A stretch of DNA of 46,700 nt. It comes from Candidatus Loosdrechtia aerotolerans. GTDB lineage: Bacteria > Planctomycetota > Brocadiia > Brocadiales > Brocadiaceae. Under the pieces are notes generated by a model. The model saw nothing but the letters and a program-made list of their open reading frames with translations. It ran no database searches and was not told where the DNA came from. A program made the position numbers and the translations under genes. Shown piece after piece: positions 15,317 to 24,908 of this stretch; position 1 is the stretch's first letter; every line of letters starts with the position of its first letter. The stretch is taken from NCBI GenBank assembly GCA_021646405.1, contig SOER01000024.1:1-46700 (forward strand). The letters run 5' to 3'.

Positions 15317-18300
15317 GTGAGTCTTTCATCTGTCAGTATAGAACGCCCGGTACTTGCTATTGTAATGTCCATTGTTGTTATCCTGTTTGGGATCATTGGA
15401 TACCGGTACCTGGGAGTCCGTGAATATCCAAATATTGATCAACCGGTAATTACCGTAAGTACCACGTATATTGGGGCTAATTCGGATATCATAGAATCAC
15501 AGATTAGTGATCCTTTAGAAGAATCAATTAACGGAATTGCAGGAATTCAATCACTCACTTCCGTTAGCCGTGATGGCCGGAGTACCATTATTGTGGAGTT
15601 CGGTCTGGATACCGACCTTGAAGCCGCAGCAAATGATGTACGGGACCGTGTATTCAGGGCAATCGGCAACCTGCCGTCGGATATTGACCCGCCTATAATT
15701 TCCAAATCAGATGCGGACACAAGACCCATTATTTTCCTTAACATTACAAGCGATAAGCGTTCCCTTCTCGAACTTTCGGAAATTGCAGAAAAAACGTTTA
15801 AAGAACGCCTGCAAACCATACCCGGCGTAAGCGAAATAAGGATCTGGGGAGAAAAAAAGTATGCCATGCGTTTATGGATGGACGCTGCACGGTTAGCTGC
15901 ATATCAGTTAACCCCTCTTGACATAAGAGACGCACTTCTGCGGGAAAACGTTGAATTGCCTTCCGGTAGTATTGAAGGGGGGGCCACAGAATTAACGGTA
16001 AGGACTCTCGGGAGGCTGGCGACACCTCAGGAATTTAATAACCTTATTATCAGAGAAAACGGCGGGGGGGTAGTACGGTTCCAGGATGTCGGTTATGCTG
16101 AACTCGGTCCTGAAAATTTAAATTCCGTATTAAAAAGGGACGGCATCCCGATGGTGGGTAATGCAATCGTTCCACAGCCTGGTTCCAATCATATTGAAAT
16201 AGCTGATGAATTTTATAAACGGATACAACAGATAAAAAAAGACTTGCCCGATGATATTATCCTGGATATTGGTTTTGATACTACGAAATATGTCAGGGAG
16301 TCCATAACCGAGGTACAGCAGACTATTTTTATTGCTTTCTGTCTTGTCATATGCATTATCTTTTGTTTCCTGAGGGATTGGCGTACCACAATTATTCCAT
16401 TACTTGCTATTCCTATTTCACTCATTGGCTCCTTTTTTATTATGTATCTTGCCGGCTTTTCTGTAAATGTGTTAAGCCTTCTGGGTGTTGTACTGGCTAT
16501 TGGCCTTGTTGTGGATGATGCAATTATTGTGCTGGAAAACATTTATACCAAAATCGAGAAGGGTATGAATCCGGTAGAGGCAGGAATAAAAGGTTCATCG
16601 GAAATATTTTTTGCTGTTATTGCAACCACACTTACCCTTGCAGTAGTTTTTCTCCCTGTGATCTTCCTGAAAGGCATTGTCGGAAAACTGTTTTCTGAAT
16701 TTGGTATTGTACTCACAGGGGCTGTAGTGATATCTTCTTTTGTAGCGTTAACCCTTACCCCAATGCTCTCTACCAAAATTCTTAAGAGACGTGAAACCCA
16801 TACCTGGTTTTATAAGAAGACAGAACCCTTTTTTATTGGTCTGACGAATGCTTATCGTAATTCCTTGGAAGCGTTTATGAGAAAGCGCTTGCTTGCTTTT
16901 GGGATAATGATATTGGCCATCGGATTCATATTTGGAATTGGAGTATTACTTCCTTCCGAGCTGGCTCCTCTGGAAGACAGAAGCGGCCTGCGACTCCACG
17001 CAACGGCTCCCGAAGGGGCGTCTTATGAATATATGGATATGTATATGGATGAGCTCATTGAATTAATCAAGGAAGAAGTCCCCGAAGCAGAAGGAATAAT
17101 TAGCATTACATCTCCAAATTATGGCGCATCTAGTTCTATAAATTCGGGTGTTGTAACCTTAAGATTGAACGAACCAGCTGAAAGGACAAGAACGCAGGAG
17201 GAAATTGCCGATTATCTGGGAGGAAAAGTTCGGCATTTACCCAGTGCAAGAACGTACATTTCCCAGGAACAGACTATTGGTGACCGCAGAAGCAGCTTAC
17301 CGGTTGAATATGTTATCCAGGCGGCAAATATAGAGAAACTCAAGGATGTTCTGCCCGCCTTTCTTGCACAGGCATACAAAAGTCCGGTTTTTCAATTTGT
17401 TGATGTTAACCTGAAATTCAATAAACCGGAACTCAAGGTAAAGATCAACCGCGAAAAGGCTAAAAATCTGCATGTATCGACGATGGATATTGTTCAAACG
17501 TTGCAACTTGCATTCACCGGGCATAAATTCGGATATTTTCTTATGAACGGTAAACAGTATCAGGTCATTGGTCAATTAAAAAAAGAGGATAGAAACGAAC
17601 CCCTGGATCTGAAATCCCTCTTTGTGAGAAATCAAAGGGGTGATATGGTACAACTTGACAATGTAGTTTCTCTCTATGAGGAGAGCAGCCCTCCTCAACT
17701 GTATCGTTATAACCGTTATCTTTCTGCAACCATTTCAGCCGGCTTGGCAAAGGGAAAAACAATTGAAGATGGCATTACTGAAATGGATGCTATTTCGGAT
17801 CGTGTACTTGATGAGACTTTCAGTACAGCGCTTTCTGGCCTTTCAAAAGATTATGTAGAAAGTTCTTCAAGTATGTCCTTTGTATTTTTTCTTGCCCTGG
17901 CGTTAGTTTACCTCGTTCTGGCGGCACAATTTGAGAGCTTCAGGGATCCCCTTATCATTATGTTTACCGTTCCCCTTGCAATAGCAGGGGCAGTAGTGAG
18001 CCTCTGGTATTTTAAGGAAACGCTGAACATTTTTAGTCAAATTGGTATTATTATGCTCGTTGGCCTGGTAGTAAAAAATGGTATCCTTATCGTAGAATTT
18101 GCGAACCAGAAGAAATCACTGGGACTAAATAGTATTCAAGCTGTTCAGGAAGCGGCGACATTGAGATTCAGACCCGTTTTAATGACCAGTTTGTCCACTA
18201 TTTTAGGGGCCTTGCCTATTGCGCTGGCGCTTGGTGCAGGGTCAGAAGGCCGTACTGCAATGGGAATTGCTATAATCGGAGGCCTTTCCTTTTCCACAAT

Positions 18301-18370
18301 TTTGACACTCTATGTAGTTCCCGCCATATATTCATACTTTTCAAAAGATTTGAATATGCAAAATACCTGA
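15317..18370 (+). CDS. RND-type multidrug efflux permease (HAE1-like)
   Basis: 1017-aa AcrB/MexB-family proton-driven pump. The N-terminal helix (SLSSVSIERPVLAIVMSIVV) and a large periplasmic loop precede the first TM block (about residues 335-480). This block holds the proton-relay GLVVDDAIIVLEN near residue 400, and the second loop and second TM block (ending near 1000) follow. Two acidic residues in TM4 and a Lys-containing GLVVKNGILIVEFAN in TM10 fit HAE1 drug pumps better than heavy-metal HME pumps. Translation starts at GTG 15317. No outer-membrane factor gene follows; the next feature is an IS remnant, so the tripartite partner must be encoded elsewhere. Confidence 0.95.
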   Translation: MSLSSVSIERPVLAIVMSIVVILFGIIGYRYLGVREYPNIDQPVITVSTTYIGANSDIIESQISDPLEESINGIAGIQSLTSVSRDGRSTIIVEFGLDTDLEAAANDVRDRVFRAIGNLPSDIDPPIISKSDADTRPIIFLNITSDKRSLLELSEIAEKTFKERLQTIPGVSEIRIWGEKKYAMRLWMDAARLAAYQLTPLDIRDALLRENVELPSGSIEGGATELTVRTLGRLATPQEFNNLIIRENGGGVVRFQDVGYAELGPENLNSVLKRDGIPMVGNAIVPQPGSNHIEIADEFYKRIQQIKKDLPDDIILDIGFDTTKYVRESITEVQQTIFIAFCLVICIIFCFLRDWRTTIIPLLAIPISLIGSFFIMYLAGFSVNVLSLLGVVLAIGLVVDDAIIVLENIYTKIEKGMNPVEAGIKGSSEIFFAVIATTLTLAVVFLPVIFLKGIVGKLFSEFGIVLTGAVVISSFVALTLTPMLSTKILKRRETHTWFYKKTEPFFIGLTNAYRNSLEAFMRKRLLAFGIMILAIGFIFGIGVLLPSELAPLEDRSGLRLHATAPEGASYEYMDMYMDELIELIKEEVPEAEGIISITSPNYGASSSINSGVVTLRLNEPAERTRTQEEIADYLGGKVRHLPSARTYISQEQTIGDRRSSLPVEYVIQAANIEKLKDVLPAFLAQAYKSPVFQFVDVNLKFNKPELKVKINREKAKNLHVSTMDIVQTLQLAFTGHKFGYFLMNGKQYQVIGQLKKEDRNEPLDLKSLFVRNQRGDMVQLDNVVSLYEESSPPQLYRYNRYLSATISAGLAKGKTIEDGITEMDAISDRVLDETFSTALSGLSKDYVESSSSMSFVFFLALALVYLVLAAQFESFRDPLIIMFTVPLAIAGAVVSLWYFKETLNIFSQIGIIMLVGLVVKNGILIVEFANQKKSLGLNSIQAVQEAATLRFRPVLMTSLSTILGALPIALALGAGSEGRTAMGIAIIGGLSFSTILTLYVVPAIYSYFSKDLNMQNT

Positions 18371-18446
18371 AGTAATTGCAAGACTAAAAAATAGAAACAA
18401 TAAGCCTCCTTCCGGATGAATCCGTGGTTAACAAAATTGAAGTAAA

Positions 18447-19035
18447 ATCAGCATTGTCCGGTTAAGTATTTGCGTGGTCATAATTTTTTGTATGTTCTTT
18501 GAAGTTGTGTTGAGAAAAGTTTCCTAAATCAAGATTTCGAGCCTCATTGTTAATCTTTATTCTCAGTTCCCTGACTCGTTTAATAGAAACTTTCTCTTTG
18601 AAATTATTATGACAGTAGATCGCTAACAATAAATAGGTTATTAACCCTGCAAGTATTTGTACCATGAGCCCATATTGCGATCTTGCTATAAGGTGATAGA
18701 CTTTAAGATGGCGTTTCCACCATCCAAAGAATATCTCGATATCCCAACGAAGCTTATAAATAGACACAACCTCTTCAGCGGTGATGTCGTATCGATCTGT
18801 AGCGACCCAATATTCTTTACCATCAACACGGTATCCGATAAGTCGAACCGGTTTTTTTGTTTGATTTACATGAGGTGTTCCAAGCAGAACAGTAGCATCA
18901 TAGAAGACAAGAGAATCAGGGTTTACAGGATTAGTCTCTATAACCGTTATATGGGTTTTTCTTTTGATGCGGCATACAAAGTGTTTTTCTTCAGTTTGCC
19001 ATAAGTCAAAATCCTTAATAAATATAAATTATCAG
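18447..19035 (-). mobile_element. IS4-family element remnant: right end and 3' part of the transposase
   Basis: On the minus strand an open frame from about 19035 to 18462 encodes the C-terminal half of an IS4-family DDE transposase. The YREK signature is exact: Y-x2-R-x3-E-x6-K in YKLRWDIEIFFGWWK. Upstream of it come DFDLWQTEEKHFVCRIKRK and YDATVLLGTP. The frame has a stop just upstream of 19035 and no start, so the 5' half (including the first catalytic Asp residues) is gone. The right end, 18447-18474, is a 28-base sequence beginning ATCAGCATTGTCCGG. The same 28 bases appear at 46572-46599, where they are the opposite end of a related copy. The element is dead as it stands. Confidence 0.88.
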
Positions 19036-19059
19036 TGTATACATATTTTTGAAAATAAA

Positions 19060-19104
19060 ATAAGCCGCGACTTATTATAATACAATTGGTTGTGGCTTAT
19101 ATCT
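19060..19104. terminator. Possible terminator hairpin beyond the IS4 remnant
   Basis: ATAAGCCGCGAC at 19060-19071 can pair (with G-U pairs) with GTTGTGGCTTAT at about 19089-19100, and ATCTTTTC follows on the plus strand. It lies just outside the truncated IS remnant. Function is inferred only from shape. Confidence 0.4.
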
Positions 19105-19277
19105 TTTCTATGAATACCAATTTCATAATAAACTCACGCTAGGGTATGCTTCTAGATAAAAAAAACCTATTAACACTGATAGAGTTAACAAACTTTTCCA
19201 ATTCTGGGGACACATTGGGGACGGTTTTTTAAGGGGGCTAAAAGTCATAAGTGCTTGACACATAAGGAAGTAAAAAA

Positions 19278-19351
19278 TGGAGACGAGGGGGATCGAACCC
19301 CCGACCTTCTCGTTGCGAACGAGACGCTCTCCCGGACTGAGCTACGTCCCC
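19278..19351 (-). tRNA. tRNA-Ala (anticodon CGC)
   Basis: A complete cloverleaf reads on the minus strand. The seven-base acceptor GGGGACG pairs with CGTCTCC, followed by discriminator A. The D arm is GCTC/GAGC. The anticodon stem TCTCG/CGAGA encloses loop TTCGCAA, giving anticodon CGC. The T arm is GGGGG TTCGATC CCCCT. The third acceptor pair is G-U, the main identity element for alanyl-tRNA synthetase, in agreement with the anticodon. CCA is not encoded; a run of T follows the 3' end. Confidence 0.95.
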
Positions 19352-19469
19352 ATTACTGCATTCCTGAGGTATTAGGATAATGTATAAACGATTGATGGTG
19401 TATGTCCTTACACAATTATATACTTCGTAAATTAAATTACAAATATTTCTTTATAAGGAATTTCCCGTA

Positions 19470-20882
19470 TTAAAGCATATCGTGTACAGCCACGCCGCTT
19501 TCTACTGCTGCGGCTGCAACTGCCGTGGCTACGTTCTTGTGAACTTTTTTATTAAACACGCTTGGTATGATATAGTCTTCAGAGAGGTGATCTTCCTCAA
19601 TGACACCCGCAATAGCATGGGCCGCTGCCATTTTCATATCATCATTGATCGTTGTTGCCCTGCTGTTTAAGGCCCCCCTGAAGATTCCGGGAAAACAGAG
19701 GACATTATTGATTTGATTATGATAATCTGACCGTCCCGTAGCGATGATTCGTGCAATATCCTCAATTAGATCGGGCTCAATCTCCGGATTGGGGTTTGCC
19801 ATGGCAAATACAACGGGGTCCCTCCCCATGCTTTTTACCATATCTCTCGTAAGTATATTGGGTCCGGAAACGCCAATGAAAACATCTTTTCCTTGTAAGG
19901 CATCGGAAAGTGTTCCTTTCTCGTTTTGTGGATTTGTAATCTCTGCCAGAGCTGTCTTGGTTGGATTCATGTTCGTTTTTCTCTCCTTATAAATAATTCC
20001 GGCAGTATCGCACACCACGATATTTCTGGCCCCGGCATTCAGAAGTATCCTGGCTATTGATATCCCTGCAGCACCTGCACCACTAATAACGACAGAGATA
20101 TCCTCCATTTTCTTTTGGACAAGCTTTAATGCGTTAATAAGGCCGGCCAGGCAGACAACAGCAGTACCGTGCTGATCATCATGAAATACCGGGATCGTGA
20201 GAGATTCCTTTAGTCTTTTCTCGATTTCAAAACAGCGTGGTGCTGAAATATCTTCCAAATTAATGCCTCCAAAGGTAGGGGCAATGGTTAGTATCGTTCT
20301 AACGATTTCATCTACCTCCTTACTCCTGAGGAGGATGGGGAACGCGTCTATATCCCCGAATGCCTTAAACAGCATAGACTTACCTTCCATAACAGGCATC
20401 CCTGCTACCGGTCCGATATCCCCTAATCCAAGGACGGCCGTACCATCAGTGACAACTGCAACGGTATTTTTGATAATCGTATATTCCCGGGCTAATTCTG
20501 GTCTTTCCTGAATTGCCTTGCATACCTTTGCTACCCCCGGGGTATACACCCTCGAAAGGTCTTCGAAGGTAGTGATACTAATACGGTTGCTGATAAAAAT
20601 CTTTCCTTTCTCATGGAGTTCGAAGACCTTATCCTTAATACTGATAATCCCGACCAGGCCTTTCCCGATGTTTGAGAGTGCATCTGCGATATTTTTCACT
20701 TGTTTATCCGTACTTACATAGACCGCCAGGTCTCTGATCTTAAACCCCTTTTCTGCCCTGATGATCTGGATATTCCCCATGATCCCACCACATTTACCAA
20801 TGGCTGTAATGGCTAAACCTAAAGTACCAGGAATATTTTTTAATTTTAACCGGAATGTTATAAGGTTTTCAGTAAGCTTCAT
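19470..20882 (-). CDS. NAD-type malic enzyme with N-terminal ACT domain
   Basis: 470-aa oxaloacetate-decarboxylating malate dehydrogenase that converts malate to pyruvate and CO2. Residues about 1-85 form an ACT-like domain (ITFRLKLKNIPGTLGLAITAIGKCGG), which suggests allosteric control by a small ligand. The malic domain follows: SRVYTPGVAKVCKAI near 108-122, TDGTAVLGLGDIGP near 144-157, the divalent-metal region INLEDISAPRCFEIE near 214-228 and FHDDQHGTA near 242. The NAD-binding Rossmann motif is VVISGAGAAGISIARILL. C-terminal residues are standard. It is monocistronic, with tRNA-Ala downstream and a repeat-rich gap upstream. Confidence 0.93.
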   Translation of the reverse strand: MKLTENLITFRLKLKNIPGTLGLAITAIGKCGGIMGNIQIIRAEKGFKIRDLAVYVSTDKQVKNIADALSNIGKGLVGIISIKDKVFELHEKGKIFISNRISITTFEDLSRVYTPGVAKVCKAIQERPELAREYTIIKNTVAVVTDGTAVLGLGDIGPVAGMPVMEGKSMLFKAFGDIDAFPILLRSKEVDEIVRTILTIAPTFGGINLEDISAPRCFEIEKRLKESLTIPVFHDDQHGTAVVCLAGLINALKLVQKKMEDISVVISGAGAAGISIARILLNAGARNIVVCDTAGIIYKERKTNMNPTKTALAEITNPQNEKGTLSDALQGKDVFIGVSGPNILTRDMVKSMGRDPVVFAMANPNPEIEPDLIEDIARIIATGRSDYHNQINNVLCFPGIFRGALNSRATTINDDMKMAAAHAIAGVIEEDHLSEDYIIPSVFNKKVHKNVATAVAAAAVESGVAVHDML

Positions 20883-21258
20883 AAGTATACTTCACCTCCT
20901 GAAATTTAGCAGAAATGAGTACGCATCTGTCAGGTATTATGTGATTACCCAGGTTCCCGAAATGTTTCGATATACTTGATATACTTTAAGACTCAGGAGA
21001 GGGGCGAGACTGATTACCATATGCATCAAGCTAAGGTGCCTTTCCTCACTATGCTATCACCTATGCACACACTCACGCTTATATACCAGAAAAGAGTATA
21101 ACGTTATTCCGCACTCTAGCATGAGGCGCACCCTAAAGAGATGCGGCTACATCCTTTTGCTTAAATTTTTCAGACAGTCTCTTAAACCTGGAACCTTAAA
21201 CCTAAGTAGTTACGGTATTATTAAGAAAGCCTTAAAACAGAGGTAAAAAGACTACATC
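20883..21258. other. Repeat-bearing intergenic region upstream of the malic enzyme
   Basis: This gap between divergent genes contains pieces of dispersed repeats. CATATGCATCAAGCTAAG at 21018-21035 is an exact copy of one arm of the palindromic insert at 32549-32743. A stretch at 21113-21152 matches the REP-like arm next to pdhA (10927-10966). TTTAAGACTCAGG near 20987 recurs near 32966. I see no ORF. The promoter of the phosphoesterase gene lies at its right edge. Confidence 0.65.
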
Positions 21259-21286
21259 TTGATTAGAGATATTTTAGACGTATAAT
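21259..21286 (+). promoter_or_regulatory. Sigma-70-type promoter for the phosphoesterase gene
   Basis: TTGATT at 21259-21264 and TATAAT at 21281-21286 are spaced by 16 bases, about 48 bases before the GTG start at 21335. The match to the consensus is good, with a perfect -10 box. No operator is evident. Confidence 0.6.
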
Positions 21287-21334
21287 AAATAGAATTCTAT
21301 ACTATTTGCATCTTTTAAGGCAAGGGGAAATAGC

Positions 21335-22030
21335 GTGAAAATACTTGTAATATCAGATATTCATGGTAACCTTAACGCAATTAATGCCATTAACGAAGAC
21401 GCTGATCTCGTCTTTTGTTTAGGCGATCTTGTAAATTATGGACCCAATCCTAAAGCATGCATTGAAAAGGTAAGAAGTCTAACCGATACCATAGTCCGTG
21501 GGAATCATGATAATGCAGTAGGAAGGAACATAGATTGTGGCTGTTCTGTACAATACAGAGAGCTCAGCAATGCGGGAAAGGTTTTTACCGATAGTGTTCT
21601 TACTGCAGATGAGAAAAACTTTCTTGGTAACCTGCCAATAACACAGGAATTAGAAATAGAGGGAAAAACATTTTTATTATCACATGGCTCTCCGAGCGGG
21701 GATATGTATAAATATCTTAAGCCCGATACTTCTGATGAGGTGTTAGAGGATAAGCTCAGAAATGTTCATGCAAACTTTGTTTTTGTTGGTCACACCCATT
21801 TTCCCATGATCCGTAAGATTAAGGGGATAACCATGGTAAATCCAGGCAGTGTAGGTCAGCCCCGTGATGGTATTCCTATGGCATCGTATGCCCTATGGGA
21901 GGACGGCCATATTGAGATAAAGCGGGTTCCTTACGATATTGAAGCATCAGTTGAAGAGTTAAAGATGACAAGCATACCTCCCCGGAAGATCGAGATACTC
22001 GCAAGGATTTTAAGAAAAGGCGGGATGTAA
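21335..22030 (+). CDS. YfcE/MJ0936-type metallophosphoesterase
   Basis: 231-aa calcineurin-like phosphoesterase of the bacterial YfcE-like group. All metal ligands are in place: D-x-H in ISDIHGN (about residues 6-12), GDLVNYGPNP (31-40), GNHDN (57-61), LSHGSPSGD (about 115-123) and GHTHFPM (about 151-157), then NPGSVGQPRDG. Start is GTG 21335 with AAGGGG ten bases upstream. Members hydrolyse phosphodiesters; the physiological substrate here is unknown. It precedes grpE by 134 bases, but grpE has its own promoter. Confidence 0.88.
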   Translation: MKILVISDIHGNLNAINAINEDADLVFCLGDLVNYGPNPKACIEKVRSLTDTIVRGNHDNAVGRNIDCGCSVQYRELSNAGKVFTDSVLTADEKNFLGNLPITQELEIEGKTFLLSHGSPSGDMYKYLKPDTSDEVLEDKLRNVHANFVFVGHTHFPMIRKIKGITMVNPGSVGQPRDGIPMASYALWEDGHIEIKRVPYDIEASVEELKMTSIPPRKIEILARILRKGGM

Positions 22031-22071
22031 AAAGCACTGAGTAGTAGTGGCTACTGGATGAAAGACAAGAC

Positions 22072-22099
22072 TTGCATATTTTAATCTTTAAAGTATAAT
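22072..22099 (+). promoter_or_regulatory. Promoter of the grpE-dnaK unit
   Basis: TTGCAT at 22072-22077 and TATAAT at 22094-22099 are separated by 16 bases, 66 bases before the grpE ATG. It looks like a housekeeping promoter. I looked for a CIRCE (HrcA) inverted repeat and did not find one. Heat-shock control, if any, is therefore not of the CIRCE kind at this site. Confidence 0.6.
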
Positions 22100-22164
22100 T
22101 GATAATTTATTATATTGTATCTTAAGATAAATTTTGTCTGGAAGATCGTTAGGGTAGGTTAATT

Positions 22165-22770
22165 ATGTCAAACGAAGATGAGAAAGATACGAAGCCGTCC
22201 GAGAAGGTGGAGGTTGTACAGCCGTCCGAGGTGTTATTTGCTGAACAACAGGCAATAATTCAATCTCTCAGGCAAGAAGCAGATGCAAACAAGAAAAGGG
22301 TTAATGAGCTTCAAGACTCGTTGCGCCGGCTTGCTGCCGATTTTGATAACTATCAGAAACGGACAGTAAAGGAGCGACAGGATACTGAGCGTACAGCTAC
22401 TGCATCGTTGATCACAAAGTTATTGGATGTCTATGAGAGTTTGGAAAAAGCACTCTGTTCTCAAAGAGACATGGCGGGAAATGAGGTTATAGAAGGAGTA
22501 AGACTGATCTACAAAGAATTTTCCCGTATCCTGAAATCGGAAGGTCTGGAACCTATACATTCTGTAGGTGACCCCTTAGATGTTTATAAGCATGAGGTTT
22601 TGATGAGAAAAATTGATGATAATGTCCCTGAAGATACCGTTATAGAAGAAATTCAAAAAGGTTATTTATTAAACAAATATGTATTAAGAACCGCAAAAGT
22701 AGTAGTATCGCAGAAATCTAAACAGGAAAATATTCAGAATCAAGAAAACACAGAGGAAAAAGGAGGTTAG
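22165..22770 (+). CDS. grpE: Nucleotide exchange factor GrpE
   Basis: 201-aa co-chaperone that releases ADP from DnaK. An acidic, disordered N-terminus is followed by a long coiled coil (about residues 30-85, with LRRLAADFDNYQKRTVKER typical of GrpE). The C-terminal beta domain shows GLEPIHSVGDPLDVYKHEV and the end signature VLRTAKVVVS. It is three bases from dnaK, so the two are translated from one message. dnaJ is not present in the window. Confidence 0.96.
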   Translation: MSNEDEKDTKPSEKVEVVQPSEVLFAEQQAIIQSLRQEADANKKRVNELQDSLRRLAADFDNYQKRTVKERQDTERTATASLITKLLDVYESLEKALCSQRDMAGNEVIEGVRLIYKEFSRILKSEGLEPIHSVGDPLDVYKHEVLMRKIDDNVPEDTVIEEIQKGYLLNKYVLRTAKVVVSQKSKQENIQNQENTEEKGG

Positions 22771-22773
22771 GAT

Positions 22774-24636
22774 ATGGCAAAGATTATTGGTATAGACTTA
22801 GGGACGAGTAATTCTGCCGCCGCCGCTTTGATAGGTGGTAAACCTACGATAATCCCGAGCGCTGAAGGTGCAACCCTTGGTGGTAAAGCATTCCCTTCTT
22901 ATGTGGCGTTTACCAAGGATAGCCAAAAGCTTGTTGGTGAACCTGCAAGGAGACAAGCGGTTAGCAACCCTGAAGGGACTATTATGGCAATTAAACGAAA
23001 AATGGGTACCGATTACAAGGTTGCCGTGTATGGCAAAACCTTTACTCCTCAACAAATATCAGCATTTATTTTACAAAAGATAAAACATGATGCAGAGGCA
23101 TTTTTGGGTGAACGGGTTGAGAAGGCAGTAATTACTGTTCCTGCATATTTTAATGATAATCAAAGGCAGGCGACAAAGGATGCCGGGACCATTGCCGGGC
23201 TGGACGTTGTACGTATTATTAATGAACCAACAGCCGCAGCGCTGGCCTATGGATTGGATAAGGTTGAGAAATCTCAAAAGATACTCGTATTTGATCTTGG
23301 TGGTGGTACCCTGGATTGTACTGTCATGGATTTTGGCCAGGGTGTGTTTGAGGTCGTTTCAACAAGTGGTGATACCCAGCTCGGTGGTACAGATATGGAT
23401 AACGCCGTTGTTGATTATCTAGTTGATGAATTCAAGAAGGAATACGGGATCGATCTCAAAAATGATAAGATGGCAATGCAGAGATTAAGAGAAGCTGCAG
23501 AGAAGGCAAAAATAGAACTTTCTACAACGCTAACAACGGATATTAATCTCCCGTTCCTTACCGCCGATGCATCAGGACCAAAACATTTTACGCATTCTTT
23601 AACAAGGGCAAAGCTGGAGCAATTGGTAAATCCAACTGTTAATCGATGCGGACATTCAATTGAACAGGCTCTAAAAGATGCTAAATTGACACCGAATGAT
23701 ATTGACAAAATTATTCTTGTTGGCGGTCCTACACGCATGCCGATCGTACAGAAGTTTGTGGAGGATTATTTGGGGAGAAAGATAGAACGTGGAATCGACC
23801 CTATGGAATGTGTGGCAATGGGTGCTGCAATCCAGGCCGGTGTATTGGCCGGAGAAGTAAAAGATCTCGTTCTTCTTGATGTAACGCCGCTTTCTCTTGG
23901 TATAGAAACCCTTGGAGGTGTGTTTACCCGCTTAATTGATAGAAACACAACCATTCCGACAAAAAAGAGCCAAATCTTTACAACCGCAGAGGAAAACCAG
24001 ACAAGTGTTGAAATCCATGTTCTTCAGGGCGAAAGGGCTATGGCGAGGGATAACGTGACGCTCGGAAGGTTTCACCTTACCGGAATTCCTCCTGCACCAA
24101 GGGGTGTTCCGCAAGTTGAAGTAAGTTTTGATATCGATGCAAATGGTATTCTCAATGTACATGCAAAAGACCTTGGTACCGGAAACGAACAGAAAATAAC
24201 CATTACCGCTTCAGCAAAGTTGAACAAAGAAGAAATTGATAATATGGTGAGACAAGCACAAGACTATGCAGACCAGGATAAAAAAATAAGAGAGAGGGCT
24301 GAATTGAAAAACAAGGCAGACAGTCTTGCTTACGGTGCGGAGAAAACGCTGAAGGATATGGGCGATAAGGTCGATGCTGCACAGAAGCAAAAGGTTGAGT
24401 CTGCTATCAGGGACCTGAGAGAGGCAATAAAATCTGATAATGAGGGAGAGATTCAACAAAAGATGGATACCCTGACGAATATTCTGCATGAAGTCAGCTC
24501 AAAGATGTATCAGGCAGCCACGGAGACCGGACCAGAAGGTGGACAGCAGCAGCCTCCCGGCGGCGGTGAGAAAAAGGAAGGGAAAAAAGGTGGCGAAGAG
24601 GATATCATTGATGCTGATTACGAAGTAAAAGAATAA
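22774..24636 (+). CDS. dnaK: Chaperone DnaK (Hsp70)
   Basis: 620-aa ATP-dependent chaperone. The nucleotide-binding domain has GIDLGTSNS (residues 5-13), [17 protein letters not shown] near 125-141, [12 protein letters not shown] near 149-160, FDLGGGTLD near 173-181 and VGGPTRMP near 317-324. The linker is [18 protein letters not shown] Lys/Glu-rich lid and Gly-rich tail end in [13 protein letters not shown], a common DnaK C-terminus. It has GTSNS in place of the more usual GTTNS. A terminator hairpin lies 60 bases after the stop. Confidence 0.98.
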   Translation: MAKIIGIDLGTSNSAAAALIGGKPTIIPSAEGATLGGKAFPSYVAFTKDSQKLVGEPARRQAVSNPEGTIMAIKRKMGTDYKVAVYGKTFTPQQISAFILQKIKHDAEAFLGERVEKAVITVPAYFNDNQRQATKDAGTIAGLDVVRIINEPTAAALAYGLDKVEKSQKILVFDLGGGTLDCTVMDFGQGVFEVVSTSGDTQLGGTDMDNAVVDYLVDEFKKEYGIDLKNDKMAMQRLREAAEKAKIELSTTLTTDINLPFLTADASGPKHFTHSLTRAKLEQLVNPTVNRCGHSIEQALKDAKLTPNDIDKIILVGGPTRMPIVQKFVEDYLGRKIERGIDPMECVAMGAAIQAGVLAGEVKDLVLLDVTPLSLGIETLGGVFTRLIDRNTTIPTKKSQIFTTAEENQTSVEIHVLQGERAMARDNVTLGRFHLTGIPPAPRGVPQVEVSFDIDANGILNVHAKDLGTGNEQKITITASAKLNKEEIDNMVRQAQDYADQDKKIRERAELKNKADSLAYGAEKTLKDMGDKVDAAQKQKVESAIRDLREAIKSDNEGEIQQKMDTLTNILHEVSSKMYQAATETGPEGGQQQPPGGGEKKEGKKGGEEDIIDADYEVKE

Positions 24637-24696
24637 TATTATTATGCTCTATCGATTTTAAAAAAAACGGTAAGGCATCATTAACCTGGAGATAAG

Positions 24697-24744
24697 GGGC
24701 CAATTCTCTTTGAACAGTATATTGTCAAAGGATGGCCCTGTTTT
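24697..24744 (+). terminator. Rho-independent-type terminator after dnaK
   Basis: GGGCCA at 24697-24702 pairs with TGGCCC at 24733-24738, and the inner CTTTGA/TCAAAG extends the stem. TTTT follows at 24741-24744. The hairpin has a fairly long loop but is well placed, about 60 bases after the dnaK stop. Confidence 0.6.
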
Positions 24745-24908
24745 ATCTTATTTGCAGGGATACATTTTCCGGAATTTTTTGTGAAGCAAACAGAGGGGAT
24801 CTGGTGTAATCACTTCATACATACCATGCCTGAATTATTTTCAATAAGATGTGAAAAGCAATATAAATCGATATTGCAGTTACTTCTCCTTTGTGTTACC
24901 TATTACCG

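Noticed and set aside
22031-22164. CIRCE operator upstream of grpE
   Set aside because: No TTAGCACTC/GAGTGCTAA inverted repeat is present; only a sigma-70-type promoter can be seen.
24645-24672. First hairpin candidate right after the dnaK stop
   Set aside because: Only A/T runs without a real stem; the better structure is at 24697-24744.
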